Origin: Hominisplanchenecus faecis
GTDB lineage: Bacteria > Bacillota > Clostridia > Lachnospirales > Lachnospiraceae
DNA: 64,000 nucleotides
Assembly: GCF_020687205.1 (NCBI RefSeq)
Contig: NZ_JAJEQE010000010.1
Span: forward strand, 1-64,000
Reading direction: 5' to 3'
Position numbers and translations under genes: made by a program. Shown here piece by piece: positions 52,949 through 61,653 of the stretch (the stretch's first letter is position 1; every line of letters starts with the position of its first letter). The notes below the pieces were generated by a model. It searched no databases. It saw only the letters and a list, made by a program, of their open reading frames with translations, and was not told where the DNA came from.

Positions 52949-53198
52949 CTGTTTATGCAGTAAATATGCGGATTCCGAATGTTTACAGGCACTCGTTTCG
53001 TGCAGAACGAAGCGGAGCATAGATTGCGGGAGTTACTTTGCAACGGAGCAATTCGCAGGCATCATGTGATCATAGGAACGGGAAAAGGAAAAGCAGTCAG
53101 GAAATGTATTGGAAACTAGAGGAATCACTGCATTACAGAAAACATTTTTAGAAAAATAAAAATTATAAACAATCCATAAACAAAAGATTAAAAAAGCA
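52949..53198. other. Intergenic region upstream of the GlcNAc cluster
   Basis: Besides repeat copy C (53005-53066) there is no gene, terminator or clear promoter in these 250 bases. The right part (53100-53198) is AT-rich, as common upstream of strong promoters. Confidence 0.5.
53005..53066. repeat. Dispersed intergenic hairpin repeat, copy C
   Basis: GAACGAAGCGGAGCATAG, then ATTGCGGGAGTTAC, CAACGGAGCAATTCGC and AGGCATCAT. It shares the first block with copy A and the second block almost identically with copy B. Confidence 0.65.
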
Positions 53199-53227
53199 TT
53201 GACATTGTTCAAATTTACTGCTATAGT
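53199..53227 (+). promoter_or_regulatory. Promoter of the antiterminator/GlcNAc PTS operon
   Basis: TTGACA (53199-53204), 17 bases, TATAGT (53222-53227). Near-consensus. Confidence 0.8.
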
Positions 53228-53260
53228 AGAGATGCAATTAAAGAATTTGGTAGTTATGAC

Positions 53261-53345
53261 AGGATTGTTACTGGTGATGCAGGCAAGACCCAAAGTTTCA
53301 GAGGAGAAGGATTCTGGATTCTTTGGGTCTTTTTGTTTGGGAGAC
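53261..53345 (+). promoter_or_regulatory. RAT antiterminator and overlapping terminator
   Basis: The RAT hairpin (53261-53290; GGATTGTTACTG and GCAGGCAAGACC with a 4-base middle) is the classic binding site of BglG/LicT/SacY proteins. Its 3' arm overlaps a terminator stem, AAGACCCAAAG / CTTTGGGTCTT, followed by TTTTT (53285-53345). Binding of the regulator to the RAT would block the terminator and allow its own gene and the PTS gene to be read. Confidence 0.92.
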
Positions 53346-53356
53346 ACGTTATTACT

Positions 53357-54211
53357 ATGAAAATCATCAAAGTTATTAATAACAATGTAGTAAGTGCTTT
53401 GGACAAAGACGCCGAGGAAGTCGTCATCATGGGAAAAGGTATCGGTTTCCATGCAAAGCCGGGACAGATTGTGAATGAGGAGCAGATTGAGAAGACGTTC
53501 CGACTGGAGGATAAGAAGTCAGCCGGGCAGTTCGCCAGGCTGGTGGAGAGGCTTCCGGTGGAATATCTCAAGTTATCCGACCAGATTATCACTTATGCCA
53601 AGAACAATATCGGGCTGAAGTTACACCAGAGTATTTATCTGACTCTGACAGATCATATCAGTTTCGCAATTGAACGGTATAAGAAAGGAATGCAGTTTGA
53701 CAACCCGCTCAAGGTTGAGGTGAAGACCTTTTATCCGATCGAGTTTGGCGTTGGAAAGTATGCAATCCGCAAGGTCAGGGAGAAGCTTGATGTGGAGTTG
53801 AATGAGGATGAGGCCGCATCCGTCGCACTTCATATCGTAAATGCGGAATATGACACCGGTGTACGCAATACGATGAACATCACCTGTCTCATTCGCGACG
53901 TGGTCAATATCGTCAGTGAATATCTGAATATTGAACTGCAGGAAGAAAGCCTTCATTACGCCAGATTCATCACTCATCTGAAATTTCTTGGACAGCGCAT
54001 TTTTACGGGGCAGATGCTCGGGGATGATGATAACGGTTTCGGAAAAGTGATCGCCGGAATGTACCCGGTTGAATATGCGTGCAGCGAGAAGATTGCGCAT
54101 TATATAAAAATGCGCTATGATCACGAAATTACAGATGAGGAGACGGCTTACCTGGCCGTACATATCCGCAGAATCCAGCCGGAAAAAGAGCTGGAGGAGG
54201 ATTCTCATTAA
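53357..54211 (+). CDS. BglG/LicT-family transcriptional antiterminator
   Basis: A 284-residue antiterminator: RNA-binding CAT domain (MKIIKVINNNVVSALD..., residues 1-60), PRD1 with conserved His (LTDHISFAIERYK and VALHIVNAEYD), PRD2 with LHYARFITHLKFL and LAVHIRRIQ. PRD histidines are phosphorylated by the PTS permease (inhibiting) and by HPr (activating). ATG 53357 matches the family start; a weak GGGAGA lies 14 bases upstream. The RAT in its leader shows autoregulation. It precedes the EIICB gene by 26 bases, so the operon should be induced when the cognate sugar, probably GlcNAc, is transported. Confidence 0.96.
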   Translation: MKIIKVINNNVVSALDKDAEEVVIMGKGIGFHAKPGQIVNEEQIEKTFRLEDKKSAGQFARLVERLPVEYLKLSDQIITYAKNNIGLKLHQSIYLTLTDHISFAIERYKKGMQFDNPLKVEVKTFYPIEFGVGKYAIRKVREKLDVELNEDEAASVALHIVNAEYDTGVRNTMNITCLIRDVVNIVSEYLNIELQEESLHYARFITHLKFLGQRIFTGQMLGDDDNGFGKVIAGMYPVEYACSEKIAHYIKMRYDHEITDEETAYLAVHIRRIQPEKELEEDSH

Positions 54212-54237
54212 GTAAGAGAAGGAGGAAAAAAGTAATT

Positions 54238-55710
54238 ATGATGAAATTCTTACAGAAATTAGGTAAAGCTTTGATGTTACCTGTTGCTTGCCTTCCTATC
54301 TGTGGTATCCTGATGGGTCTTGGATATGCTCTTTGCCCATCTACCATGCAGGGTGGTGACGTAGTAGGTATTGTACAGCAGATTGGTTTCTATTTAGTTA
54401 AAGCAGGTGGAGCTCTGATCGATAACATGGCTATCCTGTTTGCAATTGGTATCGGTGTTGGTATGTCCGAAGACAACGACGGTACAGGTGGACTTGCAGC
54501 TCTGGCTTCTTGGCTGATGCTGACAACTCTGCTGTCTGTAGGTGCTGTATCTGTTATCAAAACTCTTGAAGAAGGTACAACCGCTTACATTGCATTCAGC
54601 AAAATTGCGAACCCGTTCATCGGTATCATCGCCGGTGTAATCGGTTCTTCCTGCTACAATAAATTCAAAGGAACAAAGCTGCCGGATTGGCTGTCATTCT
54701 TCAGCGGCAAACGTTGCGTAGCTATCGTAGCAGGTGTTGTTTCTATCATTGTATCCGTAGTTCTGCTGTTCGTATGGCCGGTACTGTTTGGCGTTCTGGT
54801 TGCACTGGGAGAAGGCATCGCAAAGATGGGAGCTGTAGGTGCTGGTATCTACGCATTCTTCAACCGTCTGCTGATCCCGTTCGGTCTGCATCACGCACTG
54901 AACAACGTATTCTGGTTTGATACCATCGGTCTTGGTGACCTGTCTCACTTCTGGGCTGGTGAAACATCTGCAGATGTTTCATGGAGCCTTGGTATGTACA
55001 TGTCAGGATTCTTCCCATGTATGATGTTTGGTATCCCGGGTGCTGCTCTGGCTATGGTTCATACAGCAAAATCAAACAAGAAAAAAGTTGCAATCGGTCT
55101 TCTTTCTTCCGCAGCAATCGCAGCATTTGTTTGTGGTGTAACTGAGCCGTTTGAATTTGGTTTCATGTTCCTGGCTCCTGGACTGTATGTAGTATACGCT
55201 CTGCTGTACGCTATCTTCACAGTAATCACAGTTGTACTTGGATTCAGAGCCGGATTCAGTTTCTCCGCTGGTTTAACTGACCTGATCTTCTCTGCTTCCC
55301 TTCCGGCAGCAGCTAAGACATGGCTGATCATCCCTCTGGGTATTGCAGCATTTGTAGTATTCTACGTAGTATTCCGTTTCGCAATCACAAAATTCGACCT
55401 GAAAACACCGGGACGTGAAGATGATGATATCGACGAATCTGAAAAGAGCATCAAACTGTCTAACAACAACTACACAGAAGTTGCAAAAGCAGTTCTGGCT
55501 GGATGCGGCGGTAAAGAAAACATTACTTCTATCGACAACTGCATCACAAGACTTCGTCTGGAAGTGAAAGATACTACAAAAGTAAACGAAAAAGCAATCA
55601 AAGCAGCTGGAGCAGCTGGTGTGATTCGCCCAGGCAAAACAAGTGTACAGGTTATCATCGGAACTCAGGTTCAGTTCGTAGCTGACGAGTTCAAGAAACT
55701 GTGCAAATAA
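54238..55710 (+). CDS. PTS EIICB, N-acetylglucosamine type
   Basis: A 490-residue PTS permease of the glucose/GlcNAc family. EIIC membrane domain (LGKALMLPVACLPICGILMG at the start; FGLHHALNNVFWFDT and VCGVTEPFEFGFMFLAPGLY in the substrate loops) followed by an EIIB domain with the phosphorylated Cys in SIDNCITRLRLEV. No EIIA domain is fused, so a separate EIIA is needed. The GlcNAc specificity is inferred from nagB and nagA downstream. Two consecutive ATGs (54238, 54241) share one AGGAGG. Codon bias suggests high expression. Confidence 0.93.
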   Translation: MMKFLQKLGKALMLPVACLPICGILMGLGYALCPSTMQGGDVVGIVQQIGFYLVKAGGALIDNMAILFAIGIGVGMSEDNDGTGGLAALASWLMLTTLLSVGAVSVIKTLEEGTTAYIAFSKIANPFIGIIAGVIGSSCYNKFKGTKLPDWLSFFSGKRCVAIVAGVVSIIVSVVLLFVWPVLFGVLVALGEGIAKMGAVGAGIYAFFNRLLIPFGLHHALNNVFWFDTIGLGDLSHFWAGETSADVSWSLGMYMSGFFPCMMFGIPGAALAMVHTAKSNKKKVAIGLLSSAAIAAFVCGVTEPFEFGFMFLAPGLYVVYALLYAIFTVITVVLGFRAGFSFSAGLTDLIFSASLPAAAKTWLIIPLGIAAFVVFYVVFRFAITKFDLKTPGREDDDIDESEKSIKLSNNNYTEVAKAVLAGCGGKENITSIDNCITRLRLEVKDTTKVNEKAIKAAGAAGVIRPGKTSVQVIIGTQVQFVADEFKKLCK

Positions 55711-55743
55711 TAGCTTGATATAATGGTCTGAAATCTGACCTGC

Positions 55744-55775
55744 AAGGGGGACGCCGTAGTGGGTGTCCCCCTTTT
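55744..55775 (+). terminator. Terminator after the EIICB gene
   Basis: AAGGGGGAC / GTCCCCCTT with a 12-base loop, then TT. It separates the PTS unit from the CBM9-nagBA unit; readthrough is possible, since no clear promoter was found after it. Confidence 0.8.
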
Positions 55776-55806
55776 GGTACTCGTGCCGTTAGAAGGAGGA
55801 CATACA

Positions 55807-56427
55807 TTGGAATATAAGATTAAGACGATTTCTTCGAAAGAAGAGATTGTGAACTGCAATCGTTTTGAGATCGACCATGTGCAGTGGCATCATGCGATCA
55901 CACCTCCGAAAGCCTGTGGTTATATGGGGTATCTGAAGGGGGAAGGACTCTATGTGCAGATTTGCACAGAGGAGCATGATCCGCTTGCAAGATGCACAGA
56001 GCATCACGAAATGGTCTGCAAAGACAGTGCAGTGGAAGTGTTTCTGGCATTCGCAGAAAAAGGAAAGGAACTTACCAACAATGATATGTATCTGAACTTT
56101 GAAGTGAATGCAAACGGAGCCATGTATGCAAAATATGGCTTTGGCAGACAAGGAAGAGTGTTCCTTTCTGATGAAATTTATAAGGAAACAGGCGTAAATT
56201 CCGTGATTGAAAAGGATCACTGGACAATGAGCCTGCTCATTCCGGAGAAGTTTCTGAAGGAAGTCTGCGATTATTTACCGGATGGCAGCGGCAAGGAGAT
56301 ATACTGTAATTTTTATAAAATTTCAGAAGATCCGGCTGTTGAACATTATATCAGCTTTTCACCAATTGACAGTGAGAAGCCAAACTTCCATCTTCCGGTC
56401 TTTTTTGCAAAAGCGGAAGTGGAATAA
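55807..56427 (+). CDS. Cytosolic CBM9-like carbohydrate-binding protein
   Basis: A 206-residue beta-sandwich protein of the family 9 carbohydrate-binding-like group (HHAITPPKACGYMGYLKGE, VEVFLAF, NFEVNANGAMYAKYG, GKEIYCNFYKISED, PIDSEKPNFHLPVFF). No signal peptide, so it stays in the cytosol, unusual for a carbohydrate-binding domain. The start is TTG at 55807: AAGGAGG lies 7 bases before it, and no ATG fits. It lies between the GlcNAc permease and nagB (27 bases before nagB), suggesting a role with amino-sugar metabolites. Function unknown. Confidence 0.78.
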   Translation: MEYKIKTISSKEEIVNCNRFEIDHVQWHHAITPPKACGYMGYLKGEGLYVQICTEEHDPLARCTEHHEMVCKDSAVEVFLAFAEKGKELTNNDMYLNFEVNANGAMYAKYGFGRQGRVFLSDEIYKETGVNSVIEKDHWTMSLLIPEKFLKEVCDYLPDGSGKEIYCNFYKISEDPAVEHYISFSPIDSEKPNFHLPVFFAKAEVE

Positions 56428-56453
56428 ACCTGAAATCAGAAAGGAAGAGGGAT

Positions 56454-57197
56454 ATGGTTTTATATCAGGCAAAAGATTATAAGGACATGAGCAGAAAGGC
56501 AGCAAATATTATTTCTGCCCAGGTTATCATGAAACCGAACGCTGTTTTAGGTCTGGCAACAGGTTCTACACCGGTAGGTGCATACGAACAGCTGGTTGAA
56601 TGGTACAACAAAGGTGACATCGATTTTTCACAGGTAACTTCTGTAAACCTGGACGAATACAAAGGACTTTCCGGAGACAATGATCAGAGCTACCGTTATT
56701 TCATGAACAAAAATCTGTTTGATCATGTAAATATCGACAAGGCACGTACCTTTGTACCGGATGGAACAGAACCGGACAGCAAAGTTGCATGTGCAAAATA
56801 TAATGCGATCATCGACAGCGTTGGCGGCATCGACCTGCAGCTGCTTGGTATCGGCGGAAACGGACACATCGGATTTAACGAGCCGGGTTCAGCTTTCGAG
56901 AGCCTGACACACTGTGTAGCACTGAAAGAAGATACCATCAAAGCAAACGCAAGATTTTTTGAAACTATGGATGATGTGCCGAAATATGCATACACCATGG
57001 GTATCAAGAACATCATGTCAGCCAAGAAAGTTCTGCTGCTGGCAAGCGGAAAGAACAAAGCAAAGGCAGTTTATGAATCTTTCTTCGGGCCGATCGTACC
57101 TGGCGTACCGGCTTCTGTACTGCAGCTTCACAACGATGTGATCGTAATTGCAGATGAAGAAGCACTGTCCCTGTGCAGAGAGAAGGGAGTGATCTAA
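56454..57197 (+). CDS. Glucosamine-6-phosphate deaminase
   Basis: A 247-residue NagB converting glucosamine-6-phosphate to fructose-6-phosphate and ammonia. The phosphate-binding loop GLATGSTPVG near residue 33, NLDEY, and the catalytic stretch LLGIGGNGHIGFNEPG are all present. Start ATG follows GGAAGAGG. Its stop codon is directly followed by nagA's start (zero spacing), giving translational coupling. The product feeds glycolysis at the PPi-phosphofructokinase step. Confidence 0.97.
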   Translation: MVLYQAKDYKDMSRKAANIISAQVIMKPNAVLGLATGSTPVGAYEQLVEWYNKGDIDFSQVTSVNLDEYKGLSGDNDQSYRYFMNKNLFDHVNIDKARTFVPDGTEPDSKVACAKYNAIIDSVGGIDLQLLGIGGNGHIGFNEPGSAFESLTHCVALKEDTIKANARFFETMDDVPKYAYTMGIKNIMSAKKVLLLASGKNKAKAVYESFFGPIVPGVPASVLQLHNDVIVIADEEALSLCREKGVI

Positions 57198-58301
57198 ATG
57201 ATCATTAAAGGTGCATCCGTTTTTTGTGAAGACGGAACATTTCAGGTAAAAGATGTTTTTGTAGAAGATCATAAGATCGTGGCAACGGAAGCAGAAGTAA
57301 GCGATAAGACAGTGGTAGACGCAAACGGATACAAACTGATTCCTGGTCTTGTGGATGTACACAGCCATGGTGCATGCGGTCATGATTTTTGTGACTGCGA
57401 CGTAGAAGGCGTAAAAGAGATTTTACGTTTTGAAAAAGCACATGGTATCACTTCTTACTGCCCGACATCCATGACACTTTCCAAAGAGATGCTGGTTGAT
57501 ATTTTTGCGACCGCAAAAGAAGCAGACGGCATCGCAGACGGAGCACGTGTCATTGGTATCAATATGGAAGGACCATTTATCGCACCGGAGAAAAAGGGAG
57601 CACAGAATGGTGCTTATATTCAGGCACCGTCCGCAGAGACGTTCCGTGCATGCCAGCAGGCAAGCGGCGGACTGATCAAACTGGTGACTCTGGCACCGGA
57701 GATGGAAGGTTCCGTAGAATTTATTAAGGAACTCAAAGATGAAGTGCATATTTCTGTTGGACATACAACCGCAGATTATGATACTGCAAAGGCAGCATTT
57801 GAGGCCGGTGCAGATCATGTAACACATCTGTACAATGCAATGCCGCCATTAAATCACAGAGCACCGGGTGTTATCGGAGCAGCTGCAGACAACAATCATG
57901 TATATGCCGAGCTGATCAGTGATGGTCTGCACATTCATGGCAGTGCAATCCGTGCAGCATTCCGTATGTTCGGACCGGAACGTATCGTTCTGATCAGTGA
58001 TTCCATGATGGCATGCGGTATGGAAAATGGAGAATATGAACTGGGCGGTCAGAAAGTATTTATGAAAGACCGTAAAGCAACACTGGCAGACGGAACCATC
58101 GCAGGATCCGCAACCTGCCTGTACGACTGCATGAAGATTGCAATGTCTTTCGATATTCCGGAAGCAGATGCGATTTTTGCAGCAACAAGAAATCCGGCAA
58201 AGAGCATAGGTGTCTATGACAGAGTCGGTTCTATCAGTGTCGGAAAAGAGGCCGATATGCTGCTGGTAGATGACGAGTATCATTTAAAGCAAGTGTTTTA
58301 A
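57198..58301 (+). CDS. N-acetylglucosamine-6-phosphate deacetylase
   Basis: A 367-residue NagA of the amidohydrolase superfamily, removing acetate from GlcNAc-6-phosphate. Metal-binding HSHG follows PGLVDV near residue 54; then NMEGPFIAPEKKGAQNGAYI (substrate phosphate), GHTTADYD, HLYNAMPPLNHR and LISDSMMACGM with the catalytic Asp. Start ATG 57198 abuts nagB's stop, with GGGAG inside nagB's end. Completes the route GlcNAc-6-P to fructose-6-P. A bidirectional terminator follows. Confidence 0.97.
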   Translation: MIIKGASVFCEDGTFQVKDVFVEDHKIVATEAEVSDKTVVDANGYKLIPGLVDVHSHGACGHDFCDCDVEGVKEILRFEKAHGITSYCPTSMTLSKEMLVDIFATAKEADGIADGARVIGINMEGPFIAPEKKGAQNGAYIQAPSAETFRACQQASGGLIKLVTLAPEMEGSVEFIKELKDEVHISVGHTTADYDTAKAAFEAGADHVTHLYNAMPPLNHRAPGVIGAAADNNHVYAELISDGLHIHGSAIRAAFRMFGPERIVLISDSMMACGMENGEYELGGQKVFMKDRKATLADGTIAGSATCLYDCMKIAMSFDIPEADAIFAATRNPAKSIGVYDRVGSISVGKEADMLLVDDEYHLKQVF

Positions 58302-58389
58302 TAAGTATTGTAATTAGAGATAATTACAGAGATGCAGGATGGACCTGGGAAATCCATTCTGTAGGAGTGTGTGAAAAGGATAAGATAGA

Positions 58390-58427
58390 AAAAGCCTCCG
58401 CTCATCATAGGATGGGCGGAGGCTTTT
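58390..58427. terminator. Bidirectional terminator between nagA and the protease gene
   Basis: AAAAGCCTCCGC / GCGGAGGCTTTT, perfect 12-bp stem, 14-base loop, with A- and T-tracts on both sides. Confidence 0.9.
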
Positions 58428-58437
58428 GTTTTCGGCT

Positions 58438-60543
58438 TTATTTTGCAGAAATTTTTACTTTTTTTGAGAAAGGACCGTAAATGTTTTCCTTAGCTGTTTT
58501 TTTATAGGCACGTACCCGGTAGAAGCAGTCTTTTTTTGAAGCGAGAGAAAGTTTCAGTTTCAGGGTGCCGGTTCGTTTGATACGTTTGAACAGTTTCCAT
58601 TTTTTGCCGGAAATCTGCCGGAAAACTTCATAGCCATCCGCACCGGGGACTTTTCTCCAGCTCAGAAGGTAGGTTTTGCTGCTCTTTTTTTTCAGGGAGC
58701 GTATCTGTGCTTTTTCCGGCTTCAGTGTCTGATTTTTCACCTGGGAATAAGGACTGTATACAATATCGTTGTAGCGGCTTCTGACATAGGCACGTATCCG
58801 GTAGTAGTATTTCCTGCCGGGAACGACAGTATTGTCGGAATAAGAAGTCTTTTTCGTGTCAGCGATCAGTGTGTAGCCTTTCTTTCTGGAAGTGCTGCGG
58901 AAAATCTGATAGCCGTCTGCATACTGTACCGCATTCCAGGAAAGCCGTAAAGAAGAGCAGCGACTGCTTTTTATCTTGCGGATCGAGGATTTTGGAAGAG
59001 CAGAGACATTTGCCAGAATCTCGGTGGCAGCTTCCGTTGTATTTTCCGTAAATGCTTTGATGCGGTTATTGATCTGCTGATAACTGATATCCATCCAGCC
59101 ATTGGCTTTTGTGCGGTAGTAGCTCTGGCCAATCTCAGCTCTGGAAACGAAATGCAGGGATTCCAGAGAGCTGCTTTTGTCGATAAAGGCATACAGTGTC
59201 TGGTTGGTCGGCGATGCAAAGGAGATCACAACGGAAAATCGGTCACCCTGATTGAAGACGATCTCTGTATTTAAAGGAATCGTATAATAACCGCAGTAAG
59301 TGGTCACGCCGCTCTGTGCACGGTCGAGGACTGCGATGCCGCTTGTTGGGTCACCGGCTGTTGGATTTTTGTAGATCTGGATCGCATACTGGATATTTTC
59401 AGATGCCAGGGCAAAGGAAACGGCTTTCAATTTTTCCTGTCCGTTCGGATTTCCACTTACAGTAAAAACATTGGAAAGGGAACTTCCGGATGGGATTGGC
59501 ATGTATGTACAGGAAGCGGAACCGTCATATTGATAATTATGGGAATAATTATCGCTGTTTTCCATATCATAGGCGAATACCAGAGAATCCGAATCAGCGG
59601 TTGATTTCTTCTGGTGGTTCAGGCTGTTGTCCTGATAGGAAATATAAATATAGCCATCATTGCCGAAATCTTCGCCGTAGCTGTTTTTTGCAATCCAGGC
59701 ACCTTTTTTGCTCGGACGTATGCCACTTGTGAAATTTGCCGTCGAATAATCATCATCCCAGCCGACGATCGTGAGCTGATGGTTTGTTCCGGTGTTGTTG
59801 TTGCAGTAATAAGCACCGGTAGACTTTGAATAATATTTTTTCAGGTTTACACAGAGCGGGACGGATACCGAACCGTACTGCAGGATCAGACGTTTGATAC
59901 TGGCAGTGTCAGAACCGTTTACATAGCGGACATTCTGAAGGTGGCCGACATCCTGGTAAGCCAGGCTTGAAGATGGGATATAAAGCTGTTCATATGGATA
60001 AGGGGCAAGGGATTCCGCAGCAGCTCCGGTCCATTTGGAGAGTGCAAACATCGTACAGGCATCTGCACCGCCGACATCCATGTAATCCGGGTCTGCAAGA
60101 AGGGTACAATCACCGGCGGTACCACCAAGAGCGTCTTCCTGAGTGTGAAAGAAAAAGTAGGCGAAATGGAATTCGGACAGATCAAAGCTGGTATCTTGCA
60201 GTCCTTTTCTGATCATGCTCGTCTCGCAGGCGGAAAGGGCGGAGAATGCCCAGCAGGTTCCGTAGGGATTCTGATCTTTGACCGGTGTCACCAGATCGTG
60301 CTCTGCCGCATTGTATCTGGAGGGCAGTACCGTCGCTCTTTTTGCGTTGTTTTCCAGAGTATCTGTCTGCAGATCACCTTCCGCTGAAGTATCGGAGAGA
60401 AATTCATAAACCGGAACAGCCGGAAGTTGTGGGTGTAGGAGAGCTTCCCCGGCGTGGGCGCTGACCGGGGCAAATGTGATGCCAAGGGTCAGCAGAAATC
60501 CATGCAGGAAAAGAGAAGCCCGTTTACTGGAACAGTTTTTCAG
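58438..60543 (-). CDS. Secreted papain-like (C1) cysteine protease with fibronectin III domains
   Basis: A protein of about 701 residues on the minus strand. Translating upstream of the first GTG (60291) continues without a stop through a mature-protease start (RATVLPSRYNAAEHDLVTPV) and a clear signal peptide (KRASLFLHGFLLTLGITFAP VSAHA), back to CTG at 60543, preceded at 8 bases by AAAGGAGG. There is no in-frame ATG, GTG or TTG before 60291, so CTG is the likely start. Catalytic residues are intact: Cys in GTCWAF, His in GTNHQLTIVGWDDD, Asn in AKNSYGEDFGNDGY. A C-terminal jelly-roll region and two fibronectin III-like domains (WNAVQYADGYQIFRS and WRKVPGADGYEVFRQ) follow. The start overlaps the upstream gene's end by 20 bases. 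Probably degrades host or dietary peptides outside the cell. Confidence 0.82.
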   Translation of the reverse strand: MKNCSSKRASLFLHGFLLTLGITFAPVSAHAGEALLHPQLPAVPVYEFLSDTSAEGDLQTDTLENNAKRATVLPSRYNAAEHDLVTPVKDQNPYGTCWAFSALSACETSMIRKGLQDTSFDLSEFHFAYFFFHTQEDALGGTAGDCTLLADPDYMDVGGADACTMFALSKWTGAAAESLAPYPYEQLYIPSSSLAYQDVGHLQNVRYVNGSDTASIKRLILQYGSVSVPLCVNLKKYYSKSTGAYYCNNNTGTNHQLTIVGWDDDYSTANFTSGIRPSKKGAWIAKNSYGEDFGNDGYIYISYQDNSLNHQKKSTADSDSLVFAYDMENSDNYSHNYQYDGSASCTYMPIPSGSSLSNVFTVSGNPNGQEKLKAVSFALASENIQYAIQIYKNPTAGDPTSGIAVLDRAQSGVTTYCGYYTIPLNTEIVFNQGDRFSVVISFASPTNQTLYAFIDKSSSLESLHFVSRAEIGQSYYRTKANGWMDISYQQINNRIKAFTENTTEAATEILANVSALPKSSIRKIKSSRCSSLRLSWNAVQYADGYQIFRSTSRKKGYTLIADTKKTSYSDNTVVPGRKYYYRIRAYVRSRYNDIVYSPYSQVKNQTLKPEKAQIRSLKKKSSKTYLLSWRKVPGADGYEVFRQISGKKWKLFKRIKRTGTLKLKLSLASKKDCFYRVRAYKKTAKENIYGPFSKKVKISAK

Positions 60544-61444
60544 GGTAGATCCCTCCTTTTACGAGTGCCTGGATGGAGTCTGTGACATAAGCCTTGTCCT
60601 CGGCGTAAGTGACACCGAACCAGCGGTCACGTGTCTCCAGTACCTGCACATCAGCAAGTTGTTTTTTCAGCATGTCATCGACAACGGTCGGGATCAGATA
60701 TTCGCATTTGAGATCGCCTTCTTTCTGGGCAGAAAGGAACGATGCGAAATCCTGATCCAGATAATCGAGGATTTCCGGTGTAAATCCCCACATATTCATG
60801 GAAACATGACTGTTTGTATCAAGCGGTGCAAAACCGCCGTTTCCATCCGGAACACCGGCACCGTCTGCTGTTTTGGTGATATCGTGGGTCTCAACGATGG
60901 AAGTTAAAAGTTCTCTGTCATCTACCTGACAGATGCCGCGTGTGACGCCGCCGTTCTCACTTAAGGTATTTCCGAGGATAAAGCCTGCCATGCAAAAATG
61001 CAGCAGGTCATCCTGGCTGTGCTCCTCTACCAGGAAATCATGCACTTTTTTAAAACCTTCTTTTCCATAGTAATCGTCTGCATTGATGACAGCAAACGGT
61101 GTGTCGATCACGCCCTTGCAGCACAGAAGAGCCTGGCCGGTGCCCCATGGTTTGGTGCGGCCGTCCGGAACGGAAAAACCGTCCGGCAGAGCGGACAGAT
61201 CCTGAAAGGCATAAGATACGTCTGCGATTTCAGAGATGCGATCCCCGATGATGCGTCTGAAGTCCTCTTCGATATCCTTGCGGATGATAAATACGATTTT
61301 ATTGAATCCTGCCTTTAAGGCATCATAGATAGAATAGTCCATGATGATCTCACCGGAAGGTCCGACCGGTGCCAGCTGTTTGATGCCGCCGCCAAAACGG
61401 CTTCCGATGCCTGCTGCCAGGATAACAAGTGTTGTTTCTTTCAT
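60524..61444 (-). CDS. Nucleotide-sugar pyrophosphorylase-like nucleotidyltransferase
   Basis: A 306-residue member of the nucleotidyltransferase family. The signature LAAGIGSRFGGGIKQLAPVG and the metal-site INADDYYGKEGF are visible. The GGGIKQL form, rather than the RLRPLT of RfbA, places it in a separate subgroup whose substrate I cannot name. ATG 61444 is chosen over 61462 because AGGAG lies 9 bases before it. It overlaps the protease gene and is divergent from the dTDP-sugar genes, so a sugar-nucleotide role for surface glycans is plausible. Confidence 0.82.
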   Translation of the reverse strand: MKETTLVILAAGIGSRFGGGIKQLAPVGPSGEIIMDYSIYDALKAGFNKIVFIIRKDIEEDFRRIIGDRISEIADVSYAFQDLSALPDGFSVPDGRTKPWGTGQALLCCKGVIDTPFAVINADDYYGKEGFKKVHDFLVEEHSQDDLLHFCMAGFILGNTLSENGGVTRGICQVDDRELLTSIVETHDITKTADGAGVPDGNGGFAPLDTNSHVSMNMWGFTPEILDYLDQDFASFLSAQKEGDLKCEYLIPTVVDDMLKKQLADVQVLETRDRWFGVTYAEDKAYVTDSIQALVKGGIYPEKLFQ

Positions 61445-61488
61445 AAATAATGCTCCTCTCAAGTCTTTTTTACGATAACAGTGGCTAT

Positions 61489-61516
61489 ATTATATCATAG
61501 AATGTCTGAAAAGCAA
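61489..61516 (-). promoter_or_regulatory. Promoter of the nucleotidyltransferase/protease unit
   Basis: Minus strand: TTGCTT (-35, near 61516-61511), 16 bases, TATAAT (61494-61489). The -35 is weak. Confidence 0.45.
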
Positions 61517-61565
61517 AGGAAAAAGCAAGGCTTTATTGGAAGCTTTGCCAAAAGGAGTTTTCCGG

Positions 61566-61594
61566 TTGAATATTGTTGCCCCAGATGGTATAAT
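61566..61594 (+). promoter_or_regulatory. Promoter of the rfbBA polysaccharide genes
   Basis: TTGAAT (61566-61571), 17 bases, TATAAT (61589-61594), 60 bases before the rfbB start. Confidence 0.75.
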
Positions 61595-61653
61595 ATAAAG
61601 AATCCGTATGGAAAATAAGAGAAACGAACTGACTGATGGAGGTAAAAAAGAAC

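Noticed and set aside
54694-54948. Antisense frames within the PTS EIICB gene
   Set aside because: Inside a complete, conserved membrane protein gene and without ribosome sites.
60291-60293. GTG at 60291 as start of the C1 protease
   Set aside because: It falls within the conserved start of the mature domain and would remove the signal peptide; the upstream frame is open and encodes both.
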